Program-made: the position numbers and the translations under genes | NCBI RefSeq assembly: GCF_027744825.2 | Contig: NC_071349.1 | Span: 8,402,001-8,466,000, forward strand | Reading direction: 5' to 3' | Length of the DNA: 64,000 nucleotides | From: Synchiropus splendidus | Taxonomy: Eukaryota > Chordata > Actinopteri > Syngnathiformes > Callionymidae | The notes under the pieces: model-generated | Told to the model about the DNA's origin: nothing | The model's database searches: none | Seen by the model: only the letters and a program-made list of their open reading frames with translations | Shown: positions 12,037-39,237 of the stretch, piece after piece | How the letters are laid out: every line of letters begins with the position of its first letter | Numbering within the stretch: position 1 is the stretch's first letter

Positions 12037-14448
12037 TCACCTGCTGCTGTTGTGTTTCTTTCTTTTCTTGCGAGGACCCGGGTCGGTGTTGTCAGGGGCG
12101 GGTCGTTCCACACAGTTCAACCCATCTGGTTTAGGTTCTGAGCGGCGAGACATAGGCGCGTCCGTTCTGCTGACCCCGGATGGTTGACCTTCCGAGGCGG
12201 GTTCTGGAGAGGCGGGGCCATCGGAGGACTCCATGAAGTCCACGCAGCTTTCAAAACTAGAAGAGAACCGACCTCTGACTAACCGCGACGACAGCAGCAC
12301 AGTTCATTGGACACTGACTATGAGGTGTCGACGAACATCCAGTGGAGGTGGCTCATCGTCACGAAAGGGTCCTGCAGGATCTGGCCTGCTGTTATTCTCT
12401 TCTCCGGCTCGATTTTCAGCATTTTCCCAATTAGCTCGATGAACCTCACGCGGTCGTTCAGCTCGGCTCCGATCTCCTTCCCTGTGCTCTTATCGAATGG
12501 CACAATCTAAACAAGAACAAACAGCTGACTCAGCAAGTTCAACTGTGAATCATAAAGGTCGCTGACGTACCACCAGAAGATCATGGAGGCTGTTTATCAC
12601 GTGGCTGTCACATCCATTAGTTTCAGGTGGAGTCTGAAGAACATCACAAACACACTTGACATAAAAAGTAGAAAATATATGCAGTCATATTTGGACATAT
12701 TTAACATCAGAAACCAGGTATCTAATCCAAAAAAATGAATCTTTGACTGCTATCCTCAGTGGAGTTTGGACACTCCCAAACAGGTCCTGACACTAATAAT
12801 CTACTCTTGTCTTTCTGTCTGTCCGATTGTTTCAAACACAGACTATAGTTCACCCAAATCTCCCAGGTTCTCATCACTGCTGAGAACTAGATCCCCAACG
12901 CTACAGTTCTCTGAAGGATACAAGGAGTTTTCCATGTTTTTCTCAGTATACTTTGACGTGTGACTTGTAATGACGCAACCCATGAGTCTCCAAAATGGAC
13001 TCTCAGGAGCACATTTTCAAGACTTCGTGTTGGAATCAGCTGCGTTTCTTGAGTCAAGGTGGACTCAGGGTTTATGTCCAGGCCATTTGAGACCAAACTA
13101 TTTGACTCACAAATGTGTGAATTCCTCACCTTGGACGTCCACCGTCCTGTTATGTCGAGCTCGAAATATTCTGCAGACCGCAGCGCAGACATGAGCATGT
13201 AGTTTGGAGGGCTCTCCAAAGTGTGTGATATCCGTCTCATCTAAGAGAACGAGAGAAAAAAACAAGATATTTCATGACAATTTTTAATTCAAATATCAAA
13301 TACAGAAATAAAAATGAAGAAAAAGCTATCAAACATTTTAGACCACAGATTACAGTTAAATGTATTGAATATTAGCTCACCATTTCAAACTCATCCTGAG
13401 CAGGAAACAGCGTCTGTCCCACCAGCATCTCCACTGCGATGCAGCCCAGGGACCACACGTCGATGATCTCGTTGAACGGAGCCCCCAGCAAGATCTCTGG
13501 AGCTCTACACAAAGGTTCGACCAAAACACTTGTTTGATGACACCCGGCATGTTTTCAACTGAGAAATCCCAACACGCACCTGTACCAGAGGGTCTGAAAT
13601 ATCTGACCTCGGTAGACTTCTGAGATTGGAATCGCCAAACCAAAGTCAATGACTTTGACTCGGGGCGGCTTTCGCTGCTCATCCACCAACATAATGTTTT
13701 CAGGCTTCAGATCTCCATGGACGATCTTTAAGCTCTGGAGAAACTTGAGCGCTGTAGCCAACTGCTCAGACAACAATGCTGTTAGCCATGTTTAGAAGAA
13801 AAAAATTAAATCACAAATTCAAAGCAAAGGTGTCAAGATGTATGCACTGTTGCCATGCTGTTGGGACACTGAGTTTATGAGCAATTATTTGTCTCTCTAC
13901 ATCAAATCTATACTAGATTTGAGATTTAAATTTTAAACGATCCTATTGCAGGCAAGTTAAATGCATTTGCTTTTTTAGGTCTCGCTTCCATGTTTCCTAC
14001 AGGTTCACGTAGCTTCCATGCTGGGCACATGAAGAACAATTGAAGAAGACACAAGGCATACGTGAGGACAGACCTGCTGCAGAATTGGGCGGATCTCCTG
14101 CAACTGCAGAGCTCCAGAGTCTGTCTTCTGCATGTACTCCAGCAGAGTGACGTCCAGCTTCTCAAACTCCAGACAGTAGCATCCTTCCCAAGTGAACGCG
14201 TCGTTCCACCTGACGATGTTGTACTTGTCGGAGTTGCACTCCTTCAGAGTCCTGAGAATCTCCGCCTCTTCCATGGCTTGCTCGATATAACTGCTGTCCC
14301 GTGTCTGCTTCACCGCCACAGTTTCCACGGTGAGCAGGTTTTTGCACTGTGTCACCTCTCCGAAGTTCCCTCTCCCCAAGACTTTCTCCACGATGTAGGC
14401 AGAGGACGGAGAGTAAAACATGCGCCCGACCTTGCAGCAAGTTCCCAT
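12037..14448 (-). CDS. HIPK-like serine/threonine protein kinase B, 7 exons, 420 aa
   Basis: Exons in transcript order: 14448-14074, 13761-13580, 13504-13381, 13240-13130, 12633-12571, 12506-12319, 12256-12037; phases agree. Motifs: GRGNFGEV, VAVK, HGDLKPEN, DFG, YRAPEILL, DVWSLGC. Exons 2, 3 and 6 have exactly the lengths of the same exons in kinase A (182, 124, 188), so the two are duplicates. The start MGTCCKVGRM aligns with CSKVGRM of kinase A. Exon 4 is longer (111 versus 66 bases). The last exon codes for a polar tail of about 70 residues ending with a basic PRKKRKK stretch, a possible nuclear-localisation signal that kinase A lacks. The activation loop (GQIFQTLWYR) also lacks the HIPK tyrosine. 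The exon 6 donor (TA|GTCAGT) is inferred by analogy with kinase A; without it a stop falls right after SHLHWMFVDTS. Confidence 0.85.
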
Positions 14449-15824
14449 CCTGCCATGGATAAAATGAAAATAGAACTCAAGTTTAAATGCATAGTGCTTA
14501 AGGCAATGAGGCTTGTACCCACGACAGAATGTGTATCTTCCCTTATGAGCGGAGAGAAAAGAACTTCATATTTACAGAGTTATATAGAATTGACAGCATG
14601 AGGTGATTGAAAAAAAAAACTTGACCATAACATGGGGAACACATTCTAACAATAGCAACTTAAAACCCACTGCAACAGCGGCAAGTACTCTTTGAATTTC
14701 AATGACAATTTGACTGTTTTTTAATTCTCTTGCAGTAGTAGAACATTACAGATGTGTCAGACCCAGACATTGCAAGAGTGGCCACTGTATTTCAGTGCAT
14801 GAGAGAATCAGCGCAGTTTTCTTACACAGTTGCTTTGGCAGTAGTTCCCAGCTATTTTCTTCCACAACAAACACCTTCCTCTCGTTCCAGCAGTCGGCTC
14901 CAAACCATCCCGTCTACTTTTATTAACCCCCGTCTCCTTTGATTCCCCTACATTAGTTTTTTGCATCACCTTTGATTCCATGTCATCACTCATTACTGAC
15001 GCCCCTGCCAGTTTCTATGACCTAATCACGGGGCTGGGGCTGCGCAGTACTCACCTGGCTCCCTTCACTTTGGCCTTCAATCCTTGTCCCCTGCGCTTGC
15101 GCGCCAGCTCCATCCTCACTGCTTTGTTGGTTGGTTCTCAGTCCACGGCCATGTCAAACCTTTTACCACCTGCCTCCTGATGAAATTCAACTGTTTCCAA
15201 GTTGCATCTTCTGTTTATTTTAGTGCTATGTTATGTCTATGTGATCAAATCTGAGAGGACAACACTAGACTACGTTGTTTTGACTCACTTTTTGTGGATA
15301 GATTGTCACTAAATCTCACTGACCTCCCTGACAAGCAGCCTCTTGTCCTGGTGCAGATCTGTGCACCAGCACTATTCTCAACTCCTTTATTTATTCTCAG
15401 CTTTTGTCCCTGATATCCATGACTGACTTTAATACACGCGTTTGTCTTTGATATCTGCCTTTATTCTCCTGGCTCATAGGGGTTGCTTTGATATACAGTT
15501 CTCCTAGCACACAGAGTTCATGTAGCAAACCCTCTGAACGCTTCAGCAAATGTGCGTGCAAATTGAGTAAAATAGAAACTATTTGATTAGATTATACTTC
15601 CTTGTTGTTTGGTCTGAGAGTGACATAAAGATGAGGAGACGTCTCTGTGAGTGGATGAAAGAGAACGATGGCCAACCAAAGTGGAAGCCTTCTTTTAGGA
15701 TGCGACTTGGTGATATGAGAATTTAAAACGAAAACATATTACTGCAATAAATAAATAGAATTCAAATTTTGTGGCTGTAACTTTTTTCTGTCGATAATAT
15801 TGTGTAAACATACAGATCACTTCA
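14449..15824. other. Intergenic spacer between kinase B and atr
   Basis: Nothing recognisable as coding was found. The stretch should hold the kinase B promoter near 14.45-14.7 kb, but no TATA box or CpG island marks it. Open frames here have no family resemblance. Confidence 0.5.
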
Positions 15825-16139
15825 GTAAAAGTAAGTAAGTAAAAGTACAGTTAAATACTTGAGCATGTAAGCAGAAGTAAACATATTCATTTCTTTTCTT
15901 TTTTTGCTACTTAAGCAACAGTAACAAAGCATAAGTGAAAAGATTACTGGAGCATTGAGATTTGTTTTTTTATAGCAAGCTAAACTAAAATATTTAGGGC
16001 GTTTTTTAAGAACAACGCTGAAGGTAAGGTAACTCAAGTAAAAGTAAAAAGACTTCAAAAAAAAAAAACTCTGTCAGAAGTATATTATTCAGAAATAACA
16101 CAAGTACAAAACAGGTGTAACCGTTCATACCCACCTCTG
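15825..16139. mobile_element. Remnant of a non-autonomous hAT-type element
   Basis: The segment is built from aagtaaaagtac-like words (for example 15828-15860 and 16035-16050) and ends with tacccacctctg at 16128-16139. That is the inverse complement of CAGAGGTGGGTA, an end sequence seen in many fish hAT elements. The left inverted repeat is not visible, so the copy looks truncated. The class is recalled from general experience, not searched. Confidence 0.45.
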
Positions 16140-16159
16140 CACACATGCTCCGTTGGTCA

Positions 16160-16192
16160 CTCGCGAGATTCCGTAGCATAACAATGACGTCA
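16160..16192 (+). promoter_or_regulatory. atr proximal promoter motifs: CTCGCGAG palindrome and CRE
   Basis: Within 155 bases upstream of the atr start codon are a palindromic CTCGCGAG (16160-16167) and a perfect cAMP-response/ATF element TGACGTCA (16185-16192). Both occur typically in TATA-less housekeeping promoters, and no TATA box is visible. Their function here is inferred from sequence and position only. Confidence 0.55.
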
Positions 16193-16312
16193 TCACGGAG
16201 CGAAACTTTTGACGGCGTGCATGCAACTACCGCGCTCCAAACAACCCAAATATGATTATGCTTCCTCGAAATTAAAAAAATAAGCAGCGAGGCACAACTT
16301 CTAACGTTAAAA

Positions 16313-32223
<15,911 letters not shown>

Positions 32224-32760
32224 ATATTTACCTGTTGCTCATCCAGAAGTAAAGAAGCGTTGTGTTCACAATCGCTGTGTCTTTTAATCTCTTAACCCGT
32301 CTGTCACTCACCTGCCCGTTCTAATCTGCTCTGTGTCTGTGCGACTGTTTTCTACTAGTCACATGACGTTTGGTCTCAAGAACTTAAAGGAGTTAACTAA
32401 GATGAGAATGTGGAGGGCGAGTGACCTCATGGCTCAGACTGGTGCTTGCGAGCCAATGTTTGTAACATCTGAGTCTGACAAGGCAACCTGCTTGAAAAGA
32501 GACCCTCATTCATTTACATTAAAATAGGTTTTGCTGTCTTCAGGTTTTTATGTGTCTATTGAGTCGGAACAGGGTCAGAATTACATCAGATACTCTCAGA
32601 TTATTTTCGTTCTTTTTTAATCATGAGTTAGTGAGTTTCTACAATGTAGGAATTGTAATTCCGTTCTACGTCCGCTCATTTATGCGTACTATAGATACCG
32701 AGTAAGAGCATTCATGGTGATTTAAAAACTTCTTCCGAAAAAAAATAGCTCCTCGTTTTA
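32224..32760. other. atr 3' UTR and short intergenic spacer
   Basis: No coding sequence was recognised. The atr transcript probably ends near the ATTAAA at 32518-32523. The rest leads directly into the promoter of the endophilin-like gene. Confidence 0.5.
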
Positions 32761-32764
32761 TTTT

Positions 32765-32839
32765 GAAAGTGAAAGCGGAAGTGTGTCATATCCGCCGCGT
32801 TAAATCTGTGGCATCCGTCTTAAGGACTGTCATTCAAAG
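32765..32839 (+). promoter_or_regulatory. ISRE/ETS composite promoter and untranslated first exon of the endophilin-like gene
   Basis: GAAAGTGAAAGC (32765-32776) fits the GAAANNGAAA core of an interferon-stimulated response element. It runs straight into CGGAAGTG (32776-32783), an ETS consensus. A good splice donor follows at 32839 (CAAAG|GTAGGT). An acceptor at 33007 (tttccag) leads to the exon bearing the start codon. The arrangement suggests a TATA-less promoter with an untranslated first exon of a few tens of bases. Interferon or IRF control is a hypothesis only. Confidence 0.5.
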
Positions 32840-33099
32840 GTAGGTTATGGCTTGTAAAATATATGCGTTAATATGGGCTACATAGTCTGAACGCGCGGAG
32901 CGAACCGCAGCCGAGCGATGTGACCGTGAACGCACCATCACATATGAAGCAGAAGACGCGACTCAGGTGCCTTCAAGGACCTCTAGTAATTGTGGATCTG
33001 TTTCCAGAGTGCATGTGCTCATGCAGCCGCGGGTGCGAGCTGGCCGAGCTCTGACGCAGAGTTGGACCCTCCTTGGACCACGTTGACCTTGACTCCGTC

Positions 33100-36000
33100 A
33101 TGGATTTGACTCGGCTGGTCGCGGACGCGGGTCAGTTCATCAACCGAGCGGTGCAGGTAGAACACGCACGAGCACGGCGCGTTTGTTGACAAGCTGTCAG
33201 TCATCGACGCTTCTGTTGGCTGCAGTACACCGGAGAGAGTCTGGGTCAGGCGGAGAGGACCGAACTGGACCCGGTTCTGGAGGAGCTCCTGCGACTGTCA
33301 GACGCCACCAAGACCAGGACGGACCAGATTATTTCCCAGACCGAGGTTCTGCTGCAGCCCAACCCCGGTGAGAAGAAAGGTTCCTCACCTCCGCAAATAC
33401 CAGTCGAAATTACAATTTCCATCTAGTCAGTGAAGGCACCGGAAGTTCTGGTAGATGGGTAAACCGCGTCTTCGTTCGTCATGTCTTTGTAATGTAACAT
33501 TTAACTTAGTTTGAAAGCAAAAACTAGACCTTATATTGAAGTCGGGTGCGCCACTTGCAGTCTGAACTCGGGATTTCCCAGTTACGCCCCCTAGTGGCGT
33601 CAACCGATGTGTGATTTCCAGTCGGAGTGACGCAGTCGCAAAGGTTTTCTAGTTGCTAACTGAGCACATAAGTAATATCCGCATGAGGGATGCATTAGAA
33701 TAGCTTTCGTGGGCGTTGCTTGCTTCTTTTCCGACTTCAATAACATGCATCGGTGCCTTCCAGTTGTCCTAGTAACTGGTGAAATCCAGATGAACACCTC
33801 TAAAATTCAGTCGTCTCTTCTTTGTTTCAATATCATTTCCCCAAAATTTCACTTAAATATATTGAAAAAAATTTGAGCCACCTTGCTAGCAAAAGTGTGA
33901 TGCGTTGAACAGGAGCTCGGTGGGAGGAGCGGCTGTTCGGCCACCTGGATTGGAGCGCCCCCTCTCGTCCGCACGCTCACGATTTGCTGGGCGAACAGTT
34001 GACGGGAGCCGGGCTGGAGCTGGGCACCAACACGCCCTATGGTGAGACGGCACAGCCCACATGTCCGTCACATTTACCGCTCATGCTTGCGTTCCTGTCC
34101 AGGAGCTGCACTGCTCAAGTTCGGGGAAGCTGAGAAGCAGCTCGGCGAGACAAACAGGAAGTTCATCCAAAGCACCAACATCCACTTCCTGACGCCGCTC
34201 CGGCGGTTCACGGAGGGAGAGTACCGAACCATGCAGGTGCCACGTTTGTGCGCGTCTCTGTCGAGGATCACGTCACTGGTGTGGCTCTGCTTTCAGGAGG
34301 AGCGGCGGCTGCTGCTCAACAAACGGCTGGACTTGGACATCGCCAAGACTCGAGTGCGGAAGGCGCACGAGGCAGAACGAGAGTCCCGAGTGAGTTTCAT
34401 GTTCCCCCCCTGAATTCAAGTCTCAGTAGATAGGTATATGTGGGTCTATAAAATTATCTTAAGTACTCCTCTGTATGAAGTTCTATCCTTGTTAACATTA
34501 AAGAAAAGAAAAAAGAAGGTCATATAGATCAACTTACAATAAAGAATACTACTAATAATAATGACTTCAAGTGCACCCCCCCCGCCATCGCTCCACGCCT
34601 CAGGGGGGCCCCACCCCACTATTTGAGAAGGTTGTGTTAGAGTATGAATGTATGGACTGGATGTGAAAATTTAAACAATATAGGAAAAATTGAAATGGAA
34701 AAATCTCATACCCTACCTTTAAACTACCATCTTTTGATTTGATCGGTCCATTTCAAATTACTATAATTCCGTGATGCTTCATCCCATCTGGGAAATTTAA
34801 ACACCAACTAAAAGCAGGGATCCAGGTTCTTCCACACATGGAACTGATTGTTTACAGTAGCCCCGCCCCTTGTGCTGTAGAAATGCCAAAATACAGACCA
34901 GACCCAACTGACTGTCGCGGTTCACCGAGTGAAAGAGATAGTGTTGGGTTGCAAGTTCAGTTTATTGAGTCATAAGTGTGAATGTGATTTTGTTTAAGTT
35001 AGAAGGCTGTTTCAGGAGTGTGGATTCAGATTTTAACATGTCAGTCAAAGCCATGCTGCAGCTGTCAGTGAGTGAGAGAGAGAGACCACCAGGCTGCTCA
35101 GTACTACACCTGGAAGATAACTGAATAATAAGTCAAAGTTTTGTTACTTAGAGAATTTCAAAGTTCAAATTCGTACTCTCAGTCAGATTAGTCATGGAAT
35201 TTCAGAGGTCTTGTCAAATAATATATTAAATATAAAATTGTAAAGTTGAAATGTAAGATGTAATGAGTGAAATAGTCAAACGACAGAGGAGCCACGCTAA
35301 GTAGGTGCGAGCTACCAATATCCCATGGCTGAAATGTGACTTGAGTCAACTTGTGTGAGTATTAAGAGGGTTTGGGTTACATTCAACTGTTCAACTGGAA
35401 GTGGCTGGACGAGGCCGGATGTAGAGCTGAGTTTGTTTAACAGTCGCGTGTTTCACGTGCCTTTCATTGAAGACCTGAGTCTCGTCTCCTCTTTCAGGGG
35501 CTCAATTCAAACCTGACAGATGACGACTACCTGTCGCACGTGTCGTACATGTTCAGCTTCCTGCGTGTGAAATGGCTGAAGGTCGGTCTGCTGCTTAAAG
35601 CTACGTCACAAATAGTTAGCTTTACATCCTCAGTGATTTCTCATCTCTGTCTCTGCCTCAGCTGTGGGCTCAGGAAATCTCTCAGGTGAGCGGCTGCTGT
35701 CCGTCTTGTGTGTGTGTGTTCCACTGTTGTTGCCTCAGGACGGACCTGCTTTTGCTTCACCTGTTGGAGCTGAGCTGAATTGGACCGTGTTTGCAGGCAG
35801 AGATGGAGCTCAGGATCTGTCAGTCTCTGTTCGAGCGTCAGTCCGAATCCACAATGACAGTTCTACACAGGATCCACGGCACGCATGTACGTATTGGCTC
35901 TTACTCATCCTGCTTCACCAGGAACTAGGACAATGTAACAATGCTCAGCCAAAAAGCTACTTTTAGCCATTGAACAGACAAGTGTGCCAGAAAATAGGGT

Positions 36001-36839
36001 TTGAAAACCATTGAAGAGCTGGTGGAAAACAAAGCTGGGAAAATATTTTGGGAAAAAAGTTAGTAAAGTGTGTGTGTGTGTGTGTCTCCTCAGAACAACC
36101 ACATGCAGAGTCTGACGGACTTCGTGGAGGCTCAAGCCTCTTACTTTGCGGAATGTAACCAGCACGCGCAGGAGCTGCAGAAGCAGCTGCTCAGGTTGGT
36201 ACCAAATGACCATAGATTTCTATGGGAGTTTTCACCCTGCTGACGCAGAGCTGTGCCTGTTTTCCTCTGCTGGGGGCGCTATACGCAGTGCTGTTGTTGG
36301 AGGGAAACAAATTCTGCAGGAAAGAAGATGTTGTTTGTTAAACTAGTGATGGGAAGTTTGTCTCTTCCTGAGCCGAGTTACGACCGAGGGTCGCTCTCTC
36401 CTGCAGCATCCCGGCCGTCCTGTGCTCCAACAACTGGCAGGCAGAGGTGGCAGCTCAAGGCACTGAGACGTCCTCAAACCAACCTGTGGAAGTGAACCAC
36501 ATCACTCCAGTCCACGTGGACGCCTGTCGTCTTCCAGACTTCGATCAAGACACCTGGAACACCGACCAGACAAACACGCAGCTTCCTGTCCAGACCAACA
36601 ACAACAACAACAACATAGCTGAGCATCAGGAGTGGAGCCGGTCTTCCGTAGCAGACCACGCGCTCAGTCCAGACAGTAAATCAGAGTCGCAGCTGGTAAC
36701 TGAGCCGCAGCTCGGCCCTGCTGACAGAGAAGAACCTCCAGATCCCTCTGGTGCCACAGACAGAGGCGCACGCTCACATCTGAACCAGGATGAAGCGAAG
36801 GACACTTCCCCGGCCGCAACCGAGGCAACCACCAAGTGA
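33100..36839 (+). CDS. Endophilin-B-like BAR-domain protein without SH3 domain, 10 exons, 428 aa
   Basis: Exons 33100-33156, 33226-33367, 33913-34041, 34103-34236, 34297-34389, 35498-35581, 35662-35685, 35797-35886, 36094-36194, 36407-36839; phases agree. Endophilin B proteins bind and curve membranes of Golgi, endosomes, mitochondria and autophagosomes. Family matches: LVADAGQFINRAVQ, SLGQAERTELD, QTEVLLQPNPGARWEE, FLTPLRRFTEGEY, NKRLDLDIAKTRVRKA, HMQSLTDFVEAQASYFAECN. The BAR domain covers about residues 1-285. The 84- and 24-base exons match the position of the alternatively spliced inserts of endophilin B1 (the second, LWAQEISQ, resembles LWNDEV of B2) and may be skipped. After SIPAVLCSNNWQ a polar tail of about 140 residues with an Asn run replaces the SH3 domain. 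The stop TGA lies inside a donor-like AA|GTGAGC, so a further exon is possible, but none was found before ptx3. Confidence 0.85.
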
Positions 36840-39237
36840 GCTGCCCTCAGTCTAATATAGAGACCTGCAGGGTGGATGTGGTGCACCGGGTCACATCTGT
36901 GGCAGCTGATGTGGACTCTTAAGAGGCTGCAGAACCATCATGGTTTCATTAACCCCAGCGGGGGCAGCCATTACTTCTGCCTGTGTCAGTCATCACTTAT
37001 CGTCAGGTGCCGCATCAGACTTCAGCCGTCTTATTTATGCTCATGAGTGTTAGGTGTGTGTGTGTGTGTCTTCGTGAGCAGAGCTGTTTTCTGAATGAAA
37101 CTCTTACTCATTGGTGCCAATTTCCCGCCTGAAGATGCAAGTATGAGTTCGTATTGTGGATCTGTCTGTTGCGTTACACAACTGTTGTGTGTCCAGAGCA
37201 GTCCACAGTGACGATTGTGTTTCGTCGTCCTCCTGCTCTTCTGCTGCTGTACACTGCAGCCAAATCCTGTCAGATGAGCTGAACTGCTGAGAGTTTAAAA
37301 ATATTAGAGAAAATATATGAACATAAATCTGGATTTAACTTTTCAGTTTGAGAAGTGGTTTTGTCCAGTGACTGTGAAGTTTACTGTCGTCTGTATGGAA
37401 GTGAAAAACGTCACAGTAAAGAAGAGGAGTCGATGTTTGTTGTGAGTTCTTGTGCGGGAAAGTGAAGGAGGATCACGAGGGGCAACACTTCAGGCTTCAC
37501 TCGACTCATTAGACTGGAAAAACCTCAAATAATGGTAAGTTATTGCAGCTCATTGACATGCTAACGCTAACTGATATTAGCATGTTTGCTAAAATTAACC
37601 AGCAGTTTTGCCAAACATGGCAGGGAAGCTGGAGTCATAGCTGGGTGTTAGGTTGGCTGAGAAGTCTGGTCATTGATGTATCAGTTTTTGAAGCATTTGA
37701 AAATGTTTGAACAGTGTAGCGATTTCTAGCGTTAGCCCAATTGCTAACAGTGCGCCTCGCGCCGGAGCCACACATATGGTGAGTGTGGGTTTCAGTACAT
37801 TTCTCAGATCAGAGTTTAACTTCAAACAAATGCATTGTTACATTCCTGCAGCTGACTTACACTTAGTAGTTGTAGTTCTACAGTTTAGTTCAGGGACAAC
37901 AAGACTTGTGAGAAACACACCCACAGTTCTGCATCCAGAGGGTTTCAGAATTCAGTGTATAATGTACTACGTATAGCAACCAATTTATGAAATTCAGTTG
38001 AAATGAATGAGTGAAATAGTATTTAAAAAGAGTGTGTTTTTCCTAGTGTTTGAGTTGTGCTCATTTTCCGCTTGAAGCAACATCACTCAACAGCACACTA
38101 GTGAGTGACTGGCTCTCTGTGTTTCACAGGGACTGGCTGGGTGTTTCCTGTTTTCATCTGTGCGCGGTCAGATCACATATATCTGTGCGACCCCCGCGAT
38201 GGGCTCCACTTAGAGGACGAGGGTTAAAGTTTCCCTGTCCAGATGTTGTTGATTTTCTTCACAGAGTTGGAGCGGCGACGCGGACCCACTCGGGACGGCG
38301 AATGGAAACACGCTCATTAGTGCAACACGGGCCAACTGATGTCATGGACCACCAACTGCAGAAGCGTAGAAACTGGGTTTCACGCTGACACATTAAAGTG
38401 TTCCACCTGTGCTCTCCACCAGGTCGGTCACAAGTCGGCGATTGTCCCACGCCAGCCGCGCGTCGACCTGCCAGGTTCTGACCCAGATTTCGCACTTTCA
38501 CACTTCACATCTCTCTGAGTGACGCCGGTGAAGCCAGACTTGGCTGACTGCAATATCATTACCGTTATTACAGAATAATGAGCTGTGGCGGCTGACACTT
38601 CACACAACCACTCAGTCAGCTCGGAGAAGCTTTTTCACAGATTGACGCCTTTTGGTCCACAACACCATTAAAACTTCAAACACTGTCAGCCACACGTCGT
38701 CTTTCCTCTGCTGCAGTCGCACCACGGCACACTTGTTTGCCCCTCGCTGCCTGATCAACCTTCAGCAGAACTGTATCCTGGCTGGTTTTTTTGGGGCCAA
38801 CAAAGATGCGTCAGAGCGCTCCTCGGAGATACTGGGAGGAAGTGGATTTATATTTAGCTGGACTTGATGAGTAACAAACTGCCAGCAGGATGCTATTGTT
38901 TTCAAAGTGCTGTAACTCTGCTCCTCACACATGCGGCTTACAAGTGATCTGAAAAATACACGAAGCGAAGACTATTTTATCTTGCACAGAAAAGATCAGC
39001 TGACAGAACAATTCTTTAGATACACAAAGCTTCAAAAATTCATTTGAAAACAATTTGCATGGGATTAGATGTCATGGGTTCAAAAACATGCACGCAATGA
39101 CGCAAACAGCTTTTTTTTTTCTATCAACTCACATGTCCCTCTGTTTTTGAAAACACTTTCTCATTCAAAGTAGTTTGATCTTGATTTTAAGACTTGTGTG
39201 GCACTAGTGGGCACTAGAGCCAGTGGTGGGCCAGCCT
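36840..39237. other. Intergenic DNA downstream of the endophilin-like gene
   Basis: All frames were scanned by eye for an SH3 exon (ALYDY and WW-type motifs) without success. Short GT runs occur near 37050. No gene, RNA or clear transposon was recognised. Confidence 0.5.
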
